Part shown: piece after piece, positions 49,272-62,847 of the stretch | Layout: every line of letters begins with the position of its first letter | Position numbering within the stretch: the first letter of the stretch is position 1 | Source of the DNA: Himantopus leucocephalus | Lineage: Eukaryota > Chordata > Aves > Charadriiformes > Recurvirostridae | Direction: 5' to 3' | DNA length: 64,000 bases | NCBI GenBank assembly: GCA_003993805.1 | Contig: RSEF01000001.1 | Span: 211,930,653-211,994,652 of the forward strand | The notes under the pieces: generated by a model | Seen by the model: the letters and a program-made list of their open reading frames with translations, nothing else | The model's database searches: none | Told to the model about the DNA's origin: nothing | Position numbers and translations under genes: made by a program

Positions 49272-51831
49272 CTGAGCAATGAGCAGAGAATCATAGTTAG
49301 TAGAAAGCAGTAAGTACTGTGACATGTTTGCATTATCAAAGTTTAGATTCGAAACACATCTTAGCCTATAGCAGCTAATAATGCTTTATACCCCCCCAGG
49401 AAAACATGAATCTGGGCATACATTTTTAAAGGCATTCAGGTACCTAAATGACATAATGTGAACATGATGTTTGAATATCTGTGATATTCACAGCATTAGG
49501 ATGTAGATTTGCCATTAAAAATTTAAATATCCCATCAGACAGGATTAAGCTGCTTCACAACCTCCAAAGTCTTTGGATCACCTAAAGGTTATGTTCGTCA
49601 CTTGTATAATTTAGACCAGGACAGAGGACAATAATCTGGTTTTTGGAATTACAGAATATAACTCATTGGGTACTGCTGATTGCCTCCTGTAATTTTAGCT
49701 CTCTGCTTCTGTGATGTGATGCTTTCTGAGAAAAGGAAGAAAACCTATGCTCATTTCAGTACTATCAACTTCAAGCCCTGATATTCTGGAGAATGTACTA
49801 AATTTTATTCGCTGCAGTAGTTCGCTGAAAAATCTTCTTTCCATTTAATAAGCATTTAGTAGACTGAGACATAAAACATAACAAAATCAGACTTAAAATG
49901 GTTGTCAGGGGATGCAGAGTTGTATAAAGCAAAGGACATGAGTGAGTCTTTGCTGGAACAAGTTCTAAATTTTTAAGCAGCAATTTTTGTTAATTCTTTT
50001 TGCTAATACTTAGCATGCATTCATTGGAATGTCTTTATCAAAAGAAACATGAAATAATTTTTCTTTGCCTAAAGATATTATGCTTGTTTAAATAAATTCA
50101 GTGTTTATTTGTATAGATAAACACAATTTTATGACATGAATTTTTAACAGTCGGCTGAGAAAAAACTTAGTATAGGAGCTTTGATACTGAGTAAAAGAAA
50201 GATAATTTTCTCTTTTTATATGATCATATATTGAAAAAGATGATTGAAATTTATTATCTTAATTAAAACATATGTTAAATAGTTTTAATAACTGATTATT
50301 AGTCTAGAATCTCTGGTTTGTTTTTTCCTAGAATGCAAAAAGCAGAGTTTATCTGTCAGTACATCAAATAGGAACGGCTTCAAATGATTTAAATATTCAA
50401 ATGTTTTGTGGAAAAGGCCAACTCTATTACACCTGTAAATTTTTATTCTAGGCTCCATTGTATCAGAATGGGGTATTCCCTATTTCCACGGCAACTAGAA
50501 GCAGATTCGGTCTTTGCTTTCAGCCTGGTTTAAAACTGCCCTTTAGCAGCTTCTCAGGCCAAAAGATAATAACTAGAGAAATGCTTTAAAGCACTATTCT
50601 ATTCAAACTCTTTGCTGCAGACCTTGAGATGAAATTTTCAGATTTCCTATAGGAAACCCCTTTTCTTTTCAAAGTACAGCAGGTAAGCGATAGCTGGAAA
50701 TAAATTCTGAATGTAATACCATCCTTTCAGAGTGAGACAGCCTTTCTAGAATAGGGCTCCTAAAATGAAATTCACAAATAAAGCAGAATCTTCCTTTTCT
50801 CAGTCCCTCCAAATTAGTGTTTTAACAGGGCAGGGAAGAAAAAGTGATGTAATTTGCCATGTAGGATTAAAGAACCCAAAGATATTGGATCACTTTGTGC
50901 CACAACACTCTTCTATCAATCCCTGCACTAGCAGGGATAAGAAAGAATGTTTTTCTTCCAATGTTTGAGAAACTCTGGAGGGACGTCACCATCCTCAAAA
51001 AGACATGCATGATTTCCTACCCATAAATCATCATTGTTTTCCTATGAATCATAGAATAGTTTGGGTTGGAAGGGACCTTAAAGATCATCTGTTTCCAATT
51101 CCCCTCCCATGGGCACCGACACCTCCCACTAGACCAGGTTACTCAAAGCCCCATCCAACCTGGTCTTGTTGAAGAGTTGTTCCTGAGATTTTGAATGCCA
51201 TGGCTACGTGCACATTTATTCCTTCATGGGCTAGGTCACAAAAATACCTCCTTGTGACATTTGGATTCAATGATAGAGTTGGCAGTACTATTTTGAAGTA
51301 TTTGAAGAAGTTTTTTGTATTATGAAAAAGACATTGGCCTTGGAGGCTTTACTTAAAGAATCACCATGTCTTTTGCTTACTGAATACCACCTCTGAAATC
51401 ACTGATTCAATACTGAGCAAATGAAATACTTCCAGTGAGAAGCGTAATAAACTGACAAAATGTAAATCTGAAATATGAATTTAATAGGTGTCATCACCTA
51501 CAGAAAAGACATGTCAGGCTTTTCCATAAGAACAGCAGATTGACATGAGTGCTAGACTTCAGAAACGCTATCAGGTTATGAGAGATTCGCAGAGATTCAT
51601 TAGAACAATGTTTACAATTGATGACTTCTGATTAGAAACACGTTGGCCTCATGATCAAGCGGTCTTCCTAAAATGCTAGTGCCCTTTGCTTCAACTGGTA
51701 CTTACTTTGATGTATTTTTTCTTGAAATACACTGTAAACTGCAAATGAGACATTTCTGAATTTCCTCAGAGTTGAGAGAAGAATGTTTATCACTTAGAAT
51801 AAGCAGATCACGGTTCCCTACAGCTCCTTAC
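49272..51831 (-). other. DEUP1: DEUP1 intron
   Basis: AT-rich sequence with a CR1 fragment at 51,043-51,169. No further exon with matching phase and splice sites was found. Confidence 0.6.
51043..51169 (-). mobile_element. Short CR1 LINE 3' fragment, minus orientation
   Basis: It starts tatgaatcatagaatagttt and gggttggaagggacctt on the plus strand, then ctagaccaggttactcaaag and ccccatccaacctgg, the reverse complement of a CR1 3' end. Only about 127 bp remain. It has the same orientation as DEUP1. Confidence 0.93.
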
Positions 51832-51909
51832 CTGAGGGTCAGACATCACTATCATTTTAGATAGGTCCCTAATGCACTGTTTTTTATGCGCTTTGAGAGA
51901 AGGTTGTAC
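51832..51909 (-). CDS. DEUP1: DEUP1 internal exon (26 codons)
   Basis: This 78-nt exon is too short to stand out as an ORF. On the minus strand it is bounded by an acceptor with a good branch site (ttgctaac) and a gcctttt...gtttag tract, and by the strong donor cctcag|gtaagg. It reads VQPSLKAHKKQCIRD then LSKMIVMSDPQ, phase 0 at both ends, which is what the flanking exons (55,760 donor and 49,271 acceptor) require. The resulting join gives SDPQ|YPPEM. The helical, charged composition suits the coiled-coil protein. I infer it from splice signals, frame and composition, not from a remembered ortholog alignment. Confidence 0.65.
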
Positions 51910-54900
51910 CTAAACAGGTCTAAAAGGCAACATTTCTTGTTAGCAACTAAGCTTTGCTTTCAAGCCTCTGGTCTGTTCTTTCACTATGTTCTTTATTGTC
52001 TTTACTTTCGGTGCCTGAGGAAAAAAAAACATAAAGAAACTGCTTTAATCCATGTCTCAGATGAGATTCATGGACCCTAGTTTTTGAATTTCTTTTCCTC
52101 AGATAACACTTTTATGTCTTTCGGTGTTCTAACTGGAGCTGGATAGAAATAGGTTCATTAGTAAGCTTTCAGCCTAATTTTTTGGGTAGTTAGGCAACAA
52201 GAACTCTACTTTTTCATTTCTACGGTGTCAACTGATCCCGTATTTCTTTGGGGTAAACCAGTAATGAGAATCACCTTTTTGCCTCATCATTTGCTGGAAA
52301 TGAAGGTGCGCACCTGATAGAGATGCATATTTCCACATATGAAATATGTGCTAAATGTGTCTTCTCCTTAAGCAAGAACGACCCAAAGTGCTCATGAATT
52401 CACTCTGGATTGCTGGGGAGAAGCGCATCAGGAAGCTAGGTCTATTCTTTCTCACAGACTGCCTAATTAACTTGCCTAGAGTTCTCTCTTTCTTGTCCCA
52501 TGAGCTGTCCCAGCATTCTTGGATGCACCTTCAGCAGGGCAGCAAGAAAGCTTTAACACCTGGGATCTTCTAACATTTAGTGGTCAAATCCTGAGTGGTC
52601 AAATCCCAGAGCGTTAAAGTCTGCTTATGTTTAGCCCCTTCTACTTTCCAGGAAAGTTCTTGTAACACCAAGACTAGAAATTGGCCTGGCTAATTTTAGT
52701 CTCTCTTTGACTAAATTTGGGGGCTTCTGGCAGTAGTTTCCTCTAACCTTACACTGCAATACATCTTAGGCAGCAGGTACAGATGCCCGTCTTCAACATG
52801 CTTCTGCTCATATATGAACCAAAATTGGGAAGCCTGGGAAATTTCCAAGCCATATAGAAAGGCTTTTAGAGGGCCTAGGTACCTAACCAGTTAGGTGCTC
52901 ACCTAAGAGTGAGAGGCATGGACCACAGCGTGCCTCAGGGTAGGCTCAAGACTGTCAAAATCATTCCTAATAATGGTCGGTGGTAGAATTTCCACAACTT
53001 TCCATTGCAATCTATTTATTAAGCAATTTCCCACCCTTAACATTAGAAAGTTTCCTGATGCTTAATTCAAATTTTCCTTGCTACAGCTTAAGTTTTTCTT
53101 GTCTTTCCAAGTCTTGAAAGCAAGAACAGACAATGTCTGTCCATCATCTGAAGAGAAACATAAGAAGGTATTTGTGACTACTACAAGTTAAAGATCCAGC
53201 TTGGGAAGCACAATGTACGTAGCTGCTTGCTCCACCTGAAATGGAGAAATTGTGTAGAAATGTACTATTCTGAAGGGGCAAATAATCTCATTGCCTATTC
53301 ATTCATTTATTTATTTACCTATTTATTTATTTATTTTCTGTGGGAAAGATTAAACTTGAAGCTGGACATTGGACTGTTCTATGGAATAGTCTTCCCAGAG
53401 ACTGGGAATGGATCAGGCAACTATTTTCTGAAGTTGTTTTTTTCAGAAAGAGAGCACATCCCAAAGCACTGTTCAGAGAAAAAGTATTTCCCTAGATTTG
53501 GAAAGCCTTGAAACAAGAATTTTGGGGGTTATGGGACTTTCCAGTGAATCCCAGGCTGAGCTTTCTAGTTTAGGAGTGACTTTCTCTACACATGTAACCT
53601 GTAAGTAGGAATGTGAAAGGGAACATTTACTAAGGTTTACTGAAGACTCTCTACTGGGAGGAGAGATGTAAGTCTTTGCCTAAAGCCCTGGAGACTATTT
53701 TCTCTCTTCCCTAAATACCAACAGAGTAATTTTGGTACATATCAGGACACCCCCTGCAATTCCAATGTTTTCAGTTGGTGCTACAAATATTCTTCAGAAA
53801 AATGGTCCTTTATAACATCTTCAGAAATTTTGAACATACTGGAGATTTCACTTAGGTGAAACATCAGTCCTGAAAACTCCGTCAAAGAACAGACAACATA
53901 TAGCATGTTTCTCCCTCTTTCTCCTTGATGCAATGCCTTTCCATTTGAACACAGAGCTCTAGAGTAACAGACTGTTGAATCATCTCTGCACTAAAGCTGT
54001 GGTATCCAACGTCTGAGTGATGGTTTAATTTTGGCCATCTTCTGAACTTGTACCTGCTTCAATGCCACTGATTTGGACTTAGACACTGTACGAGAAATAT
54101 CCTTTGCTTAATAGTTTCATTATGTACTTTGCCCACACACCAGCTGGAAAGTGTTTTCCTTATAATCTAGTCAACTATCTTGGCATCAACCCTGTCCTGA
54201 GTGCCAGCTGGGAAATAGTTTCCCTGCAGCTTGCATAAGTGTCTCAGAACAGACATTTTCCTTGGTCTGGCCAGAAACAGAAACTTTGTGGTCTGGTGTC
54301 TCTGTCTGACACTTCTGACAGAAGACAGGAGGAAAACTGGTGTTTATCAGACTCTCCTGAAAAAGTCCAAACAATTCATTTCATGATTAGCAGTGTAAAG
54401 AGGAAAACTCTCAAGCCATGAGAAACCAAAAGCCATTTACTTAAAATTCCTGTGAAGCCTAAGAATATAAAGATGGAAGTGAGGTCAAACATCCAGGACT
54501 ATGTGGTTCTCGCTGTTCTCTGACTACTGGGGCACAGCTGCCGAGACCACGGTCAGTGAAGGGGTGTACTGCCATTCCAGCTTCCCAGGCAGGCCATCAC
54601 TATGGTGCTCCCTTATCAACAGTCAGATTCTGGACTATGGGGAGAGTCTTCCAGCTGCCACGTCTCCTGTAGGAAAGGATGAGGATGTGTGCCCGTTTCT
54701 GAAGTGGACAGCAGAACTGGGGACCACCACAAACTGCTTAAAGATGATTGTTGGTGTCATGATGCCTCTTCACTTCTACTTAAGGTGACAAGTGGCAAGA
54801 AAATTGCCTATTGGTTCCCCCCAGTAAATGCTGAAGTCTTCCCTCTTCTCCCTCTACAGGCTCAGCCACACACCTCAGGGTGTTCAGGGTCTCCTGGGTG

Positions 54901-55759
54901 CAAAGATGCATGTATCACAGCTGGGCAGACAGATGGCTACAGTCCACTCCTCTCTAATCTGTTAGTTCCATTATGTAATGATGGTGGGGTTGCATGATTT
55001 GAGGTCTGGAAAATAAGTGCTAATTGAAAACTAATTGTGGCCCGTAGTGGAGGCCTATGGAAGAATAGAAGATACTAAGAAAGACGATAAAGCTCAAATT
55101 CAAAGAAAGATCTAAAGTCAAAGAAGTATGGAAAGTTTTTCCTAAAAAGTTGCCCTAGGCCAAGTGGGATTTATCCCCCTTGTCATGGAGGTTGGTAATC
55201 TCCAGCCTACGAAGACTGAAAGAAAGAATGCTGCACTATTACTCTTTCACTGCAAGAAAAATGAGGATTACAGCAGTTATCGTTTCTGTTCCTTTTCAAA
55301 TACAATAGCTAACATAGAAAATAGTTGCTGCAATTCCTCTAATTTCATCCATCAAACAAATGATGTAGAAACTTGATTTGTCTAACAGCACTTAAGGCAG
55401 TAAGTTTGCAGGCATTATAGAAACACTCTTAAAGCAAAGTGCCCTTACAGAAGGCAATATGAAGCAGAGTGCCCCAATATAGAAGGCAATGAGCTAAAAT
55501 GTAGAAATCTCTCTCACAATCACATAATGGCAGGTAATTATCACCATTGTTATTAGAACAGAGGTATGGCCCAGTAGGGGATGCTTAATCTCCAGAAAAA
55601 CTGCATTTATGTTAGGATAAGGCATTTCCATTTTTGCTGGGCTGGCACTGTATAAATAATAATGACAACAGGAGTGATTAATTTTTGCCTCCTGGAAGGC
55701 TGCATTTGGTCCACAGGTGGATCTCTGAAAATATATGTTACAGGAAAATAGTTACTTAC
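51910..55759 (-). other. DEUP1: DEUP1 intron
   Basis: It contains a TTTA/CTAT-type microsatellite at 53,300. Open frames on both strands, for example plus-strand ones at 54.5-55.0 kb, lack splice sites and recognisable content. No other exon is evident. Confidence 0.6.
53300..53337. repeat. Interrupted ATTT microsatellite
   Basis: attc, attt and one acct unit make about nine tetranucleotide repeats within the DEUP1 intron. Confidence 0.85.
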
Positions 55760-56060
55760 TGATAATTTGCTTTCTTCTGCATTGTAAGCAGGGCTGAGTA
55801 AGCTGCCTGTTCTGCCCTTTTCTGGAAACGGCCCACCAAAGCCCAAAGGATACCCCGTTGGTGCTGATGGAGATTTATCATCTATTTTCTTTTCATGACC
55901 TCTGTGAAGTGTATGAGAAGATAAAGTGCTATCACTTTTTGAACCAGTGATATTGCCTTGCCCATATAAAACAGGACTACAGTTTCTGTGGTAGACACTG
56001 GCTGTGAACATAGAAGTCTGTTGATGTTCAATTTCCCATGCATCTTTCTTTTGGAAAGTT
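55760..56060 (-). CDS. DEUP1: DEUP1 internal exon (100 codons)
   Basis: The minus-strand acceptor tttttttttctcttttag precedes a 301-nt exon that ends at the strong donor ttatca|gtaagt. It completes an arginine codon begun in the previous exon, then reads TFQKKDAWEIEHQQTSMFTA through a polar, serine-rich linker (GSKSDSTLSSHTLHRG, KSPSAPTGYPLGFGGPFPEK) to NAEESKLS. The region is low in predicted coiled coil and probably forms the flexible linker between the central coiled coil and the C-terminal helix. The start phase (one base) fits the two-base overhang of the 61,326 donor exactly, and the exon ends in phase 0. No stop or frameshift is present. The open frame continues a further 50 codons into the intron, and that part is not coding. 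Confidence 0.8.
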
Positions 56061-57400
56061 CTAAAAGAGAAAAAAAAATAATCAAAGTATGAAAAGCAGT
56101 TAAAACTCTAAGCTATTACAGCAAAGCCAAAGTTTTTTTTATTTTATTTGTTTGTGCAATTTTGATTGCTTAGCAATTCTTTAAAAATACTTTTGAATAC
56201 GCTTTTATTATTTCTAATTTTTTAAAATACACTTTTTAAAAAATTGTACAAGAACATGCTTTTGTAACAATAAGTGAAATCTTCAAGCTTACAAAAGACT
56301 TTTTAAGCATTTTATTATGTTCCATAGCTCTTGTATCCCACTTACAGTGATCAGAACAGATGTGAAAGGATATATTTGTATTCATTTGTAGTTCTGTAAA
56401 GGAAAATCTATAATGGTTAACAGCAACTTAAAAAAAAAAGAAAGCTTTTTTTTCCGATTCAAAATATCTTCTTTCCCTGACAGTTAACTGAACAATTCTT
56501 AGACTATATTGATAAGAGCAGAGAACTTTGAGACTAGGTTGCCCAGATATCTGCTGAATTGGACTAATTTTCAATTGCATCTTTACTTGTATTATATACC
56601 AAAACGTGCAAAAAAATTTAAATTATTTCAGGTTTTATTACATTTCTGTTACAATATTTCTGACTGAGGTAAAAATTTCCATTGTACTGAGGTCTATGCT
56701 TATGATAAAGTTGAAATTTTAGTCTTCGGAGGTAACTACTATATTTAAACATGATAGCTGTTTGAAAAGATCCTACTATTGCAAAAATCCTAAAACACTT
56801 TACTAATTTGAAATGCAGCTACGAAAGCTTTTAAAGATCAAATTCTCTACCACTAAAATATAATTATCGTAAATATCCAAGAGTATGCAGTACTGCTAAG
56901 ATGCAAGGAAAAGAGCTTCTTTTTTTTAAATAAAAAAGAACTTGCCAAGCAGAGGGAATGGACAGTGTTTCCTGAAAAAGATCACAACATCATTTTCTAT
57001 CTTAATTTAAATATTTGGTGTTGGGAAAGTGTGGCTGTGCAGTCTTAATGGATCCTGCTTGTACATAAGCCCTTAAACATGAAACTGAGTACTCCATAGA
57101 TGGACTGTGCAGAACAACTCAGAGAACTAATGAAGAACATATTTTTCTCTGATTATAAAAGAAGGAGTGATTAAGATACTCTGAATGCTACAGGAAAGCA
57201 AATTATAAGCATGATGCTACAATATTATTATTACTATAATATTATTATTACAGATTTGAACATAGAACACACTGAGAATATTCACCAAACCTTCCAGTTT
57301 TCTAAATCACCTAAACTGTTAACTTTTACGGGAGCAGAGTTTTCTCCTTTCTTTCATGCTTGTCTTTAAATAAATACACTCTGCTCTTTGGGGTCAGGAG

Positions 57401-57436
57401 NNNNNNNNNTTTTTTTTTCCCCCCCCCCCCCCCCCC
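57401..57436. repeat. Short gap (9 N), then T9 and C18 homopolymers
   Basis: Nine Ns are followed by T9 and C18. Such adjoining homopolymers commonly fail in sequencing, so lengths here are unreliable. Confidence 0.9.
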
Positions 57437-60167
57437 ATTTTAAAGTCCATTCCATCTATTGTTTGGATGAAGGGCACAATGAAAAAAGCTGCCACAGCTG
57501 AAGATAGACAGCATGAATAATAAAATCACAGATTTTTTTTCATCTTGTGTTCTGACCTTTTTGGAAGTAATTTCCTCTGTAAACCCACAGTGAAGTCTAT
57601 GTGATCTGTGTTCTTTTTTTCCCCCCAGAACTGCTTCTCTATGCATTTAATAACAGTTATTACTGTTATTTTATAGCTTACTTCACTAAGACCAGAATTT
57701 TCAGACTTGGGTGCCTACAGTTATGGTAGCTTTTAGATAGTAAAACCAGATACACCCTCCTCCCCCCAAAAGGACTGATTTTTTTAAAGGAACTCCACTT
57801 CCTACTGTAATCCATAGGATTGCTGGGGATGTTTGCTATCTTGGAAAAAAAACATGACACCTTCATTTAGGTGCTTTGATATGGATACTATGCCTTCACT
57901 TCAGACAGATTTCACAGTGGGGGTTTAAATTTCTGCCAGTCCTGTGCAAAATAATATCTAAGAACAGAGTTCTACTTTGAATACAAAGTAAAGGTAGGCA
58001 AATATCTGCAAACTTGTAAAAAAAAGTCCATTTGTTAACACTGGCAATGCAAATACACTATACCTGCAGCCGAGTAAATTATGCTTTCAGTGGGTTTACT
58101 GTCACAGAGTATTTAACATATACACATACTTCACAAAAATAATATCACTGTTGTTGACATGGCGACATCTGGGACAAGAAGTGAAAGTCCTCGCAAAGGG
58201 AATTTATATAGACAGGATCAATTTTTCCAGACTCATGTATAAAATCAGCCTGGTCCCTATGCGATCAATGACTTCAGTGGTGCAAAACAAATTCCTTACA
58301 CAGCTTGTGCTGGGTGACACACCTAGTCTTGAGAAAGAAAACAACAGGTCTTTAATGAACAGAATGTCTCCAGAATGCGTGTTGTTGCTTTTACCTTGCA
58401 AGTGTAACTGCTAGCTTGATTTTAAAAATGGTTAAAAAGTATTTTCCCAAAGAGAAAAAGAAAAAATTTTTCACTGCTTCCAGTTTATCTATTGCAATAA
58501 CCGATACAGTGGTATGACTCAGAGTGTGTGACCTCCAAAGGATAGTGAAAACCTCCTTGAGACAGATATGCCACTGTCAACACAGATCCTTTAAGTGATC
58601 CCCAGCTACCTTAGTAGGCATTCAGTCCCAGCCTTTACCCCCTCACTTTTGCCACATGATGAAAGTGCGCTTTGGCTTGACCAGTTAACCTATTTTGTGT
58701 ATATTTTTATGATCAGTAAGTAGCCTTTCATTTGGAAACTCACATGCATGTTTTAATTTTGGAAGAAACAGGCTATACACATCAGCTTCATCAGAGAAAG
58801 CCCTCTTCAACCATGCCAACATTTAAATCAACTGTTTGTGGCCAAGGTCTAAATAAAGGATTGAAATCTTGAGGGTGGGGAAAGCTTCTGTAAATGGCAA
58901 TTAGAAGTAAATTATCATATATGAGAACAGTAATTAATTAAAGTGGTTATAGGTAGGATGTGCCCACAGTCGTTTTTAGCAAAAGGATGCCACTCCTGCA
59001 TATCTTACTTCGTAATACTTACTTAGAAATTCACCATATACTGCAAAAAAGAAGAAATCATGCCTCTTTCTAAATCACCAATATAACTTCCTGCAATTTC
59101 CTGTATTTTCTCTAGAGGTCTCCTATGTAACTAATGACTGTGCTCATGCTTAGGATTCTAGTACATATTGTGAGACATGCCTGGAAAATATTATAGAATA
59201 TACTTGGTTGAAGACTTTTTTTCATTGTGCAAAACTTTCCAGGTTTCTGAATGCAAAGAGGAAAACCAAAAAGTACGGCTTCTGAAAATTACTGTTTAAA
59301 ACACAAACATACACCCCTTGCACAAACACTATGTTTTCTATTTTTTTACCATGTAAAAAAAGTCTTTTTGCCCTTTCTCCAGTGCCATAATTACCATGGA
59401 AACAGAACTGCAAATTAAAACAGAAATAACATGGTTTATGCTCACAATAAAATAAAACATACCCCGGAGTTTAACTCAACCGACATCAATTGCCTGGTTT
59501 ATCTGTATACATTTGATGGCTGAAAATTTAATTTTAGTTTTCTGAGAAAACCTTGAGGTAGTTCCCTGTTTGGGAACAGAGAACTGACAGTATAGAGACG
59601 GCCAAATCTGAAGAAGACCGTCTGGCTGATGTGTATATACAGTACACATGGAATTTGCACATTTTTTGAAACCTAGGTATGTATTTATTTAGCTAAATAG
59701 CTTTTCATTTAGGAAATCAAATGCATGTTTTAGATCCTGAATACCAGGCTCAATATATCTGTTTCATTCGATTAATTACAATCATAACTTAAATTGTGTT
59801 CAGTAGCGTGGTTGAGATTTGTGTTGTGAGGAAGGTTAGCTCTCCCAGGTTTCTCTCTCCCAGTTTTGGTTTAACATTGGTCTTCAATGGTTATGAAATT
59901 AAAATCCTGCAATTACCCACATAGTTCTATTGTCTCTTACACTTAAATTCTCATGAATGAAATTTCACAATTCCTCATGTACAGCAAGTGTAATTCCTGA
60001 GAAAATGGGAAAAAAACCCTTATTTTTTCTCACTTAAGAAGAGTGGAAGCATGAGCAAAAATTGCATTGACCAATTTTTTGGTGAAATTATGAGACCTAC
60101 AGGTGCAGAATGATCTGTATCCTGGTTTGTAAATATTTCTTTCAGCAAAACTTTCAACATAATTTGA

Positions 60168-60255
60168 AACACTATATATACCTGTGTGTGTATCATGTAT
60201 ATGCATATATATAAATGTGTACATACAACATATAATTTATATATTTACATACACA
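60168..60255. repeat. TA/TG-rich simple repeat region
   Basis: Interrupted tatata, tgtgtg and atatat blocks with tacata units form a degenerate dinucleotide microsatellite within the DEUP1 intron. Confidence 0.75.
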
Positions 60256-61325
60256 TGAGTACGACGTCCAACACTAAACATATTTAAAAGGAAATAAGGA
60301 AATTTTAGGCAAGAATGTAGCTACATCTAATGGGATGCCTTTCTATTTTGCAGCACAAAAATCACTTTAAATTTTGCCAAAGACTGAATGTATGACTTCG
60401 AAATCTTAACTGAAATTAAAAGTGTACTGATTGTACAATTTTGGCTCCAATTATTTAAACCTTACTTCACAGAACTGTTTTACATTAGTGCTATCATGTA
60501 AGTTCTTTATTAATTACAAACAATCAAAAATACTTAGCTCCCTATTAATTTTTACTCTCCTGTGCTGTGAAATATTGTTTAGCAGGGAGTTTAATTTTCC
60601 TTTTATTACTGCAACATTATGATTATAACATGTTTTGAGGTAATTCAGAGCTTCACTGAATACAAGGAATTAAGAAGGAAGTCATCACCACAGTATGTTC
60701 TCGATGAGTCTGAATATTCTTAAGTCTCATTATTTTTCCCTAACAAGGAGTTTATTGTAGCAATGATTTATTCAGGGCATCCGGAATTATGTTTCGTTTA
60801 AAAATCGGGTCAACCAAGAACACCAAAACTAGACAAGGCATTAAAATACATTTAATGAAACTTCCAACAAATGAAACTGGCAGGACACAAAGCTTTTCAG
60901 CAGGAGCCGTAGTTCAAACTGCTTATTAAGATAACCTCCTGTGGAGAAGTTTACCTCTCATGTTGGTTTTGATATGCTTTCCTTGTCTTGTTTTTATTTG
61001 GCAGTAAAAATACATTCTGTCCTGTTTTGGAAAACCTGGAACTAAGAATAACTTAAGCAGCACATTAAAAGTTTTTTAAGTTGTTTCATGTGACAAATAC
61101 TAAAATAATGATCAAACGTTTCTGGGCCTTCATTTATTGCCAAATTCAGTTAGCCACCCAGAAAAATGTAGGAAATTCTTACAAATATACTAATTCAGTC
61201 TGATATTTGTGTTGGTGGGAGTTCTGAATGAACAGAAACAGAAAAAAGCTTAACAGTTTGGTCTAGTTAGTTGCTTCCAAAAAACTTCCAGGAAGTTTCA
61301 TATATGCGTACAATCTAAATATTAC

Positions 61326-61525
61326 CTCTCTTCCTTTTCTTGCATCTTTGAATGGGTTTGGTAGCTGTGTTCTCTTTCTCCATATGTATCCATGCAACCC
61401 AGCATTGATGTTTCTGTGTCATTTTGTAGTTTAACAAGACTATTTTGTAATCTTACATTCTCATGTTCCAGTTTGTCAATGGAAGCTGTGAAATTTCCAT
61501 GTTCTTTGTCAGATAAATCTATACT
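61326..61525 (-). CDS. DEUP1: DEUP1 internal exon (coiled coil, 66 codons plus 2 nt)
   Basis: The minus-strand acceptor gtttttatctcctttcacag leads into a 200-nt exon ending gaagagag|gtaata. It reads SIDLSDKEHGNFTAS then IDKLEHENVRLQNSLVKLQ, a clear heptad coiled coil (LEHENVRLQNSLVKL), and ends with HSKMQEKEE and two bases of an arginine codon that the next exon completes (EKEER|TFQKK). It starts in phase 0. The coiled coil fits the central or C-terminal part of DEUP1, a mostly helical deuterosome scaffold. The exon is intact, with no stop or frameshift. Confidence 0.82.
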
Positions 61526-62847
61526 CTGTGAAAGGAGATAAAAACATCATTAAATAGTTATTTTTTCCACAATAAATGCATGTTAGTATTTATAACAAGC
61601 AAACACAAACCAATGATCTATGCTAAAGAAAGACCTAGCTACCATATATAATCGTGCAACACTTAGAGCAAACCAAGAAAATTGCCTCCAGAAAAAAAGA
61701 CACTGGATAAATGGGAAAGAAGGGATAACAGCCTCTGTAACACAATAAAACAAATTAAAATTTCTCAACAAACACGCATTCAAAATATTATTGTTGTAAA
61801 TTCATTGCTTGCTTTGTAAAACCTATGACATAAAAGCAATCATAACAGCTATAGCTGCAGACTGTATTGCTCCCTCCAGTAACAATTACACCAAAAATAA
61901 CAAGAAAAATTATAGAAGTTCATTACTATACCACATTCAGGCTATGTCTACAGGCACAATTTAATATCTGTGTCGAGATACAGTCACCTTCAGTTTCAGA
62001 AGCAGTAAAGCCACATTAGCACAGTGCTCTCCATCTGTGTTGCTAAACCCTGCTTCTCAGTTGGGTTACCGCACAAGGTATAAAAGTCAAAATACTGAAA
62101 ATGCAAGCAAGGTGCACCGCAACCAGGGGCTAAAGAGGCCCATCGACTAGAGTATCAAGAGCGGAAGATGGAGAGTAGTTCTGGAAGTTGACTGGCCAGC
62201 GTACTCCATTCCTTTTTTGTCCTCCCTCTTATTCCATGAAGCCTACGCTGCACACTGAGCTAGCTAATTTGGAACTACCTCTCTGCAGTATACTGCATTC
62301 CACTGTGTAAACATATTTGCAATAACAGTATACTGCCATCAACAGAAAATTCTCAAAAGATTTATCAGATTACAAATGACTAAAACCCCATATATTTTAT
62401 TAAGTTGTGCTTCCATATATTTCTAGGTCTACCTTATTCTCTGGGAACCCAGTAACTCATGAGTATTAAGGATTGGGTTCTTAGCATACTGCTAGCACAA
62501 CTGGGCTCCTGCACAAGAAAGCTTGTCTATCCCTTGCACTAACTGGTGTGATGTCTTCTCTTCCTGTAAACCTTGCCTTGTTTAGCTAGTTTTAGGGGAA
62601 ATTTACGATTGAAGCTGGCATGGAAGTGCCAGAAAGTATAAGAAAATTTAATATTTTGTGCAAGGAGAGGGGGCAGGGGCTTAGCTATGTCTCCCAAGTA
62701 GAGAGAAGTGGCAGAAGAGAGGGAGGAGAGTGCTATGTCACCCTGCCACGAATAGTTTTAGAATCAGCAGTACCGTTATAATGGCATGAACCCCAAAACA
62801 GAGCTGGCACAGATACATTGCTTTGAAATCTAAACAAGTAACCCTAC
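61526..62847 (-). other. DEUP1: DEUP1 intron
   Basis: Unremarkable AT-rich sequence with no exon or repeat recognised. Confidence 0.55.

Larger units (their letters stand above)
56061..61325 (-). other. DEUP1: DEUP1 intron
   Basis: AT-rich sequence with poly-C and poly-T at 57,401-57,436, a small inverted repeat (aataacagt/actgttatt) near 57,650 and TA/TG repeats near 60.2 kb. The flanking exons splice in phase with nothing between, and no intervening exon was recognised. Confidence 0.6.

Noticed and set aside
51707..51739. Possible 33-nt exon before a gtaagt on the minus strand
   Set aside because: The donor looks good but the peptide is Lys/Tyr-rich filler, and the acceptor is poor. The 51,832-51,909 exon explains the join better.
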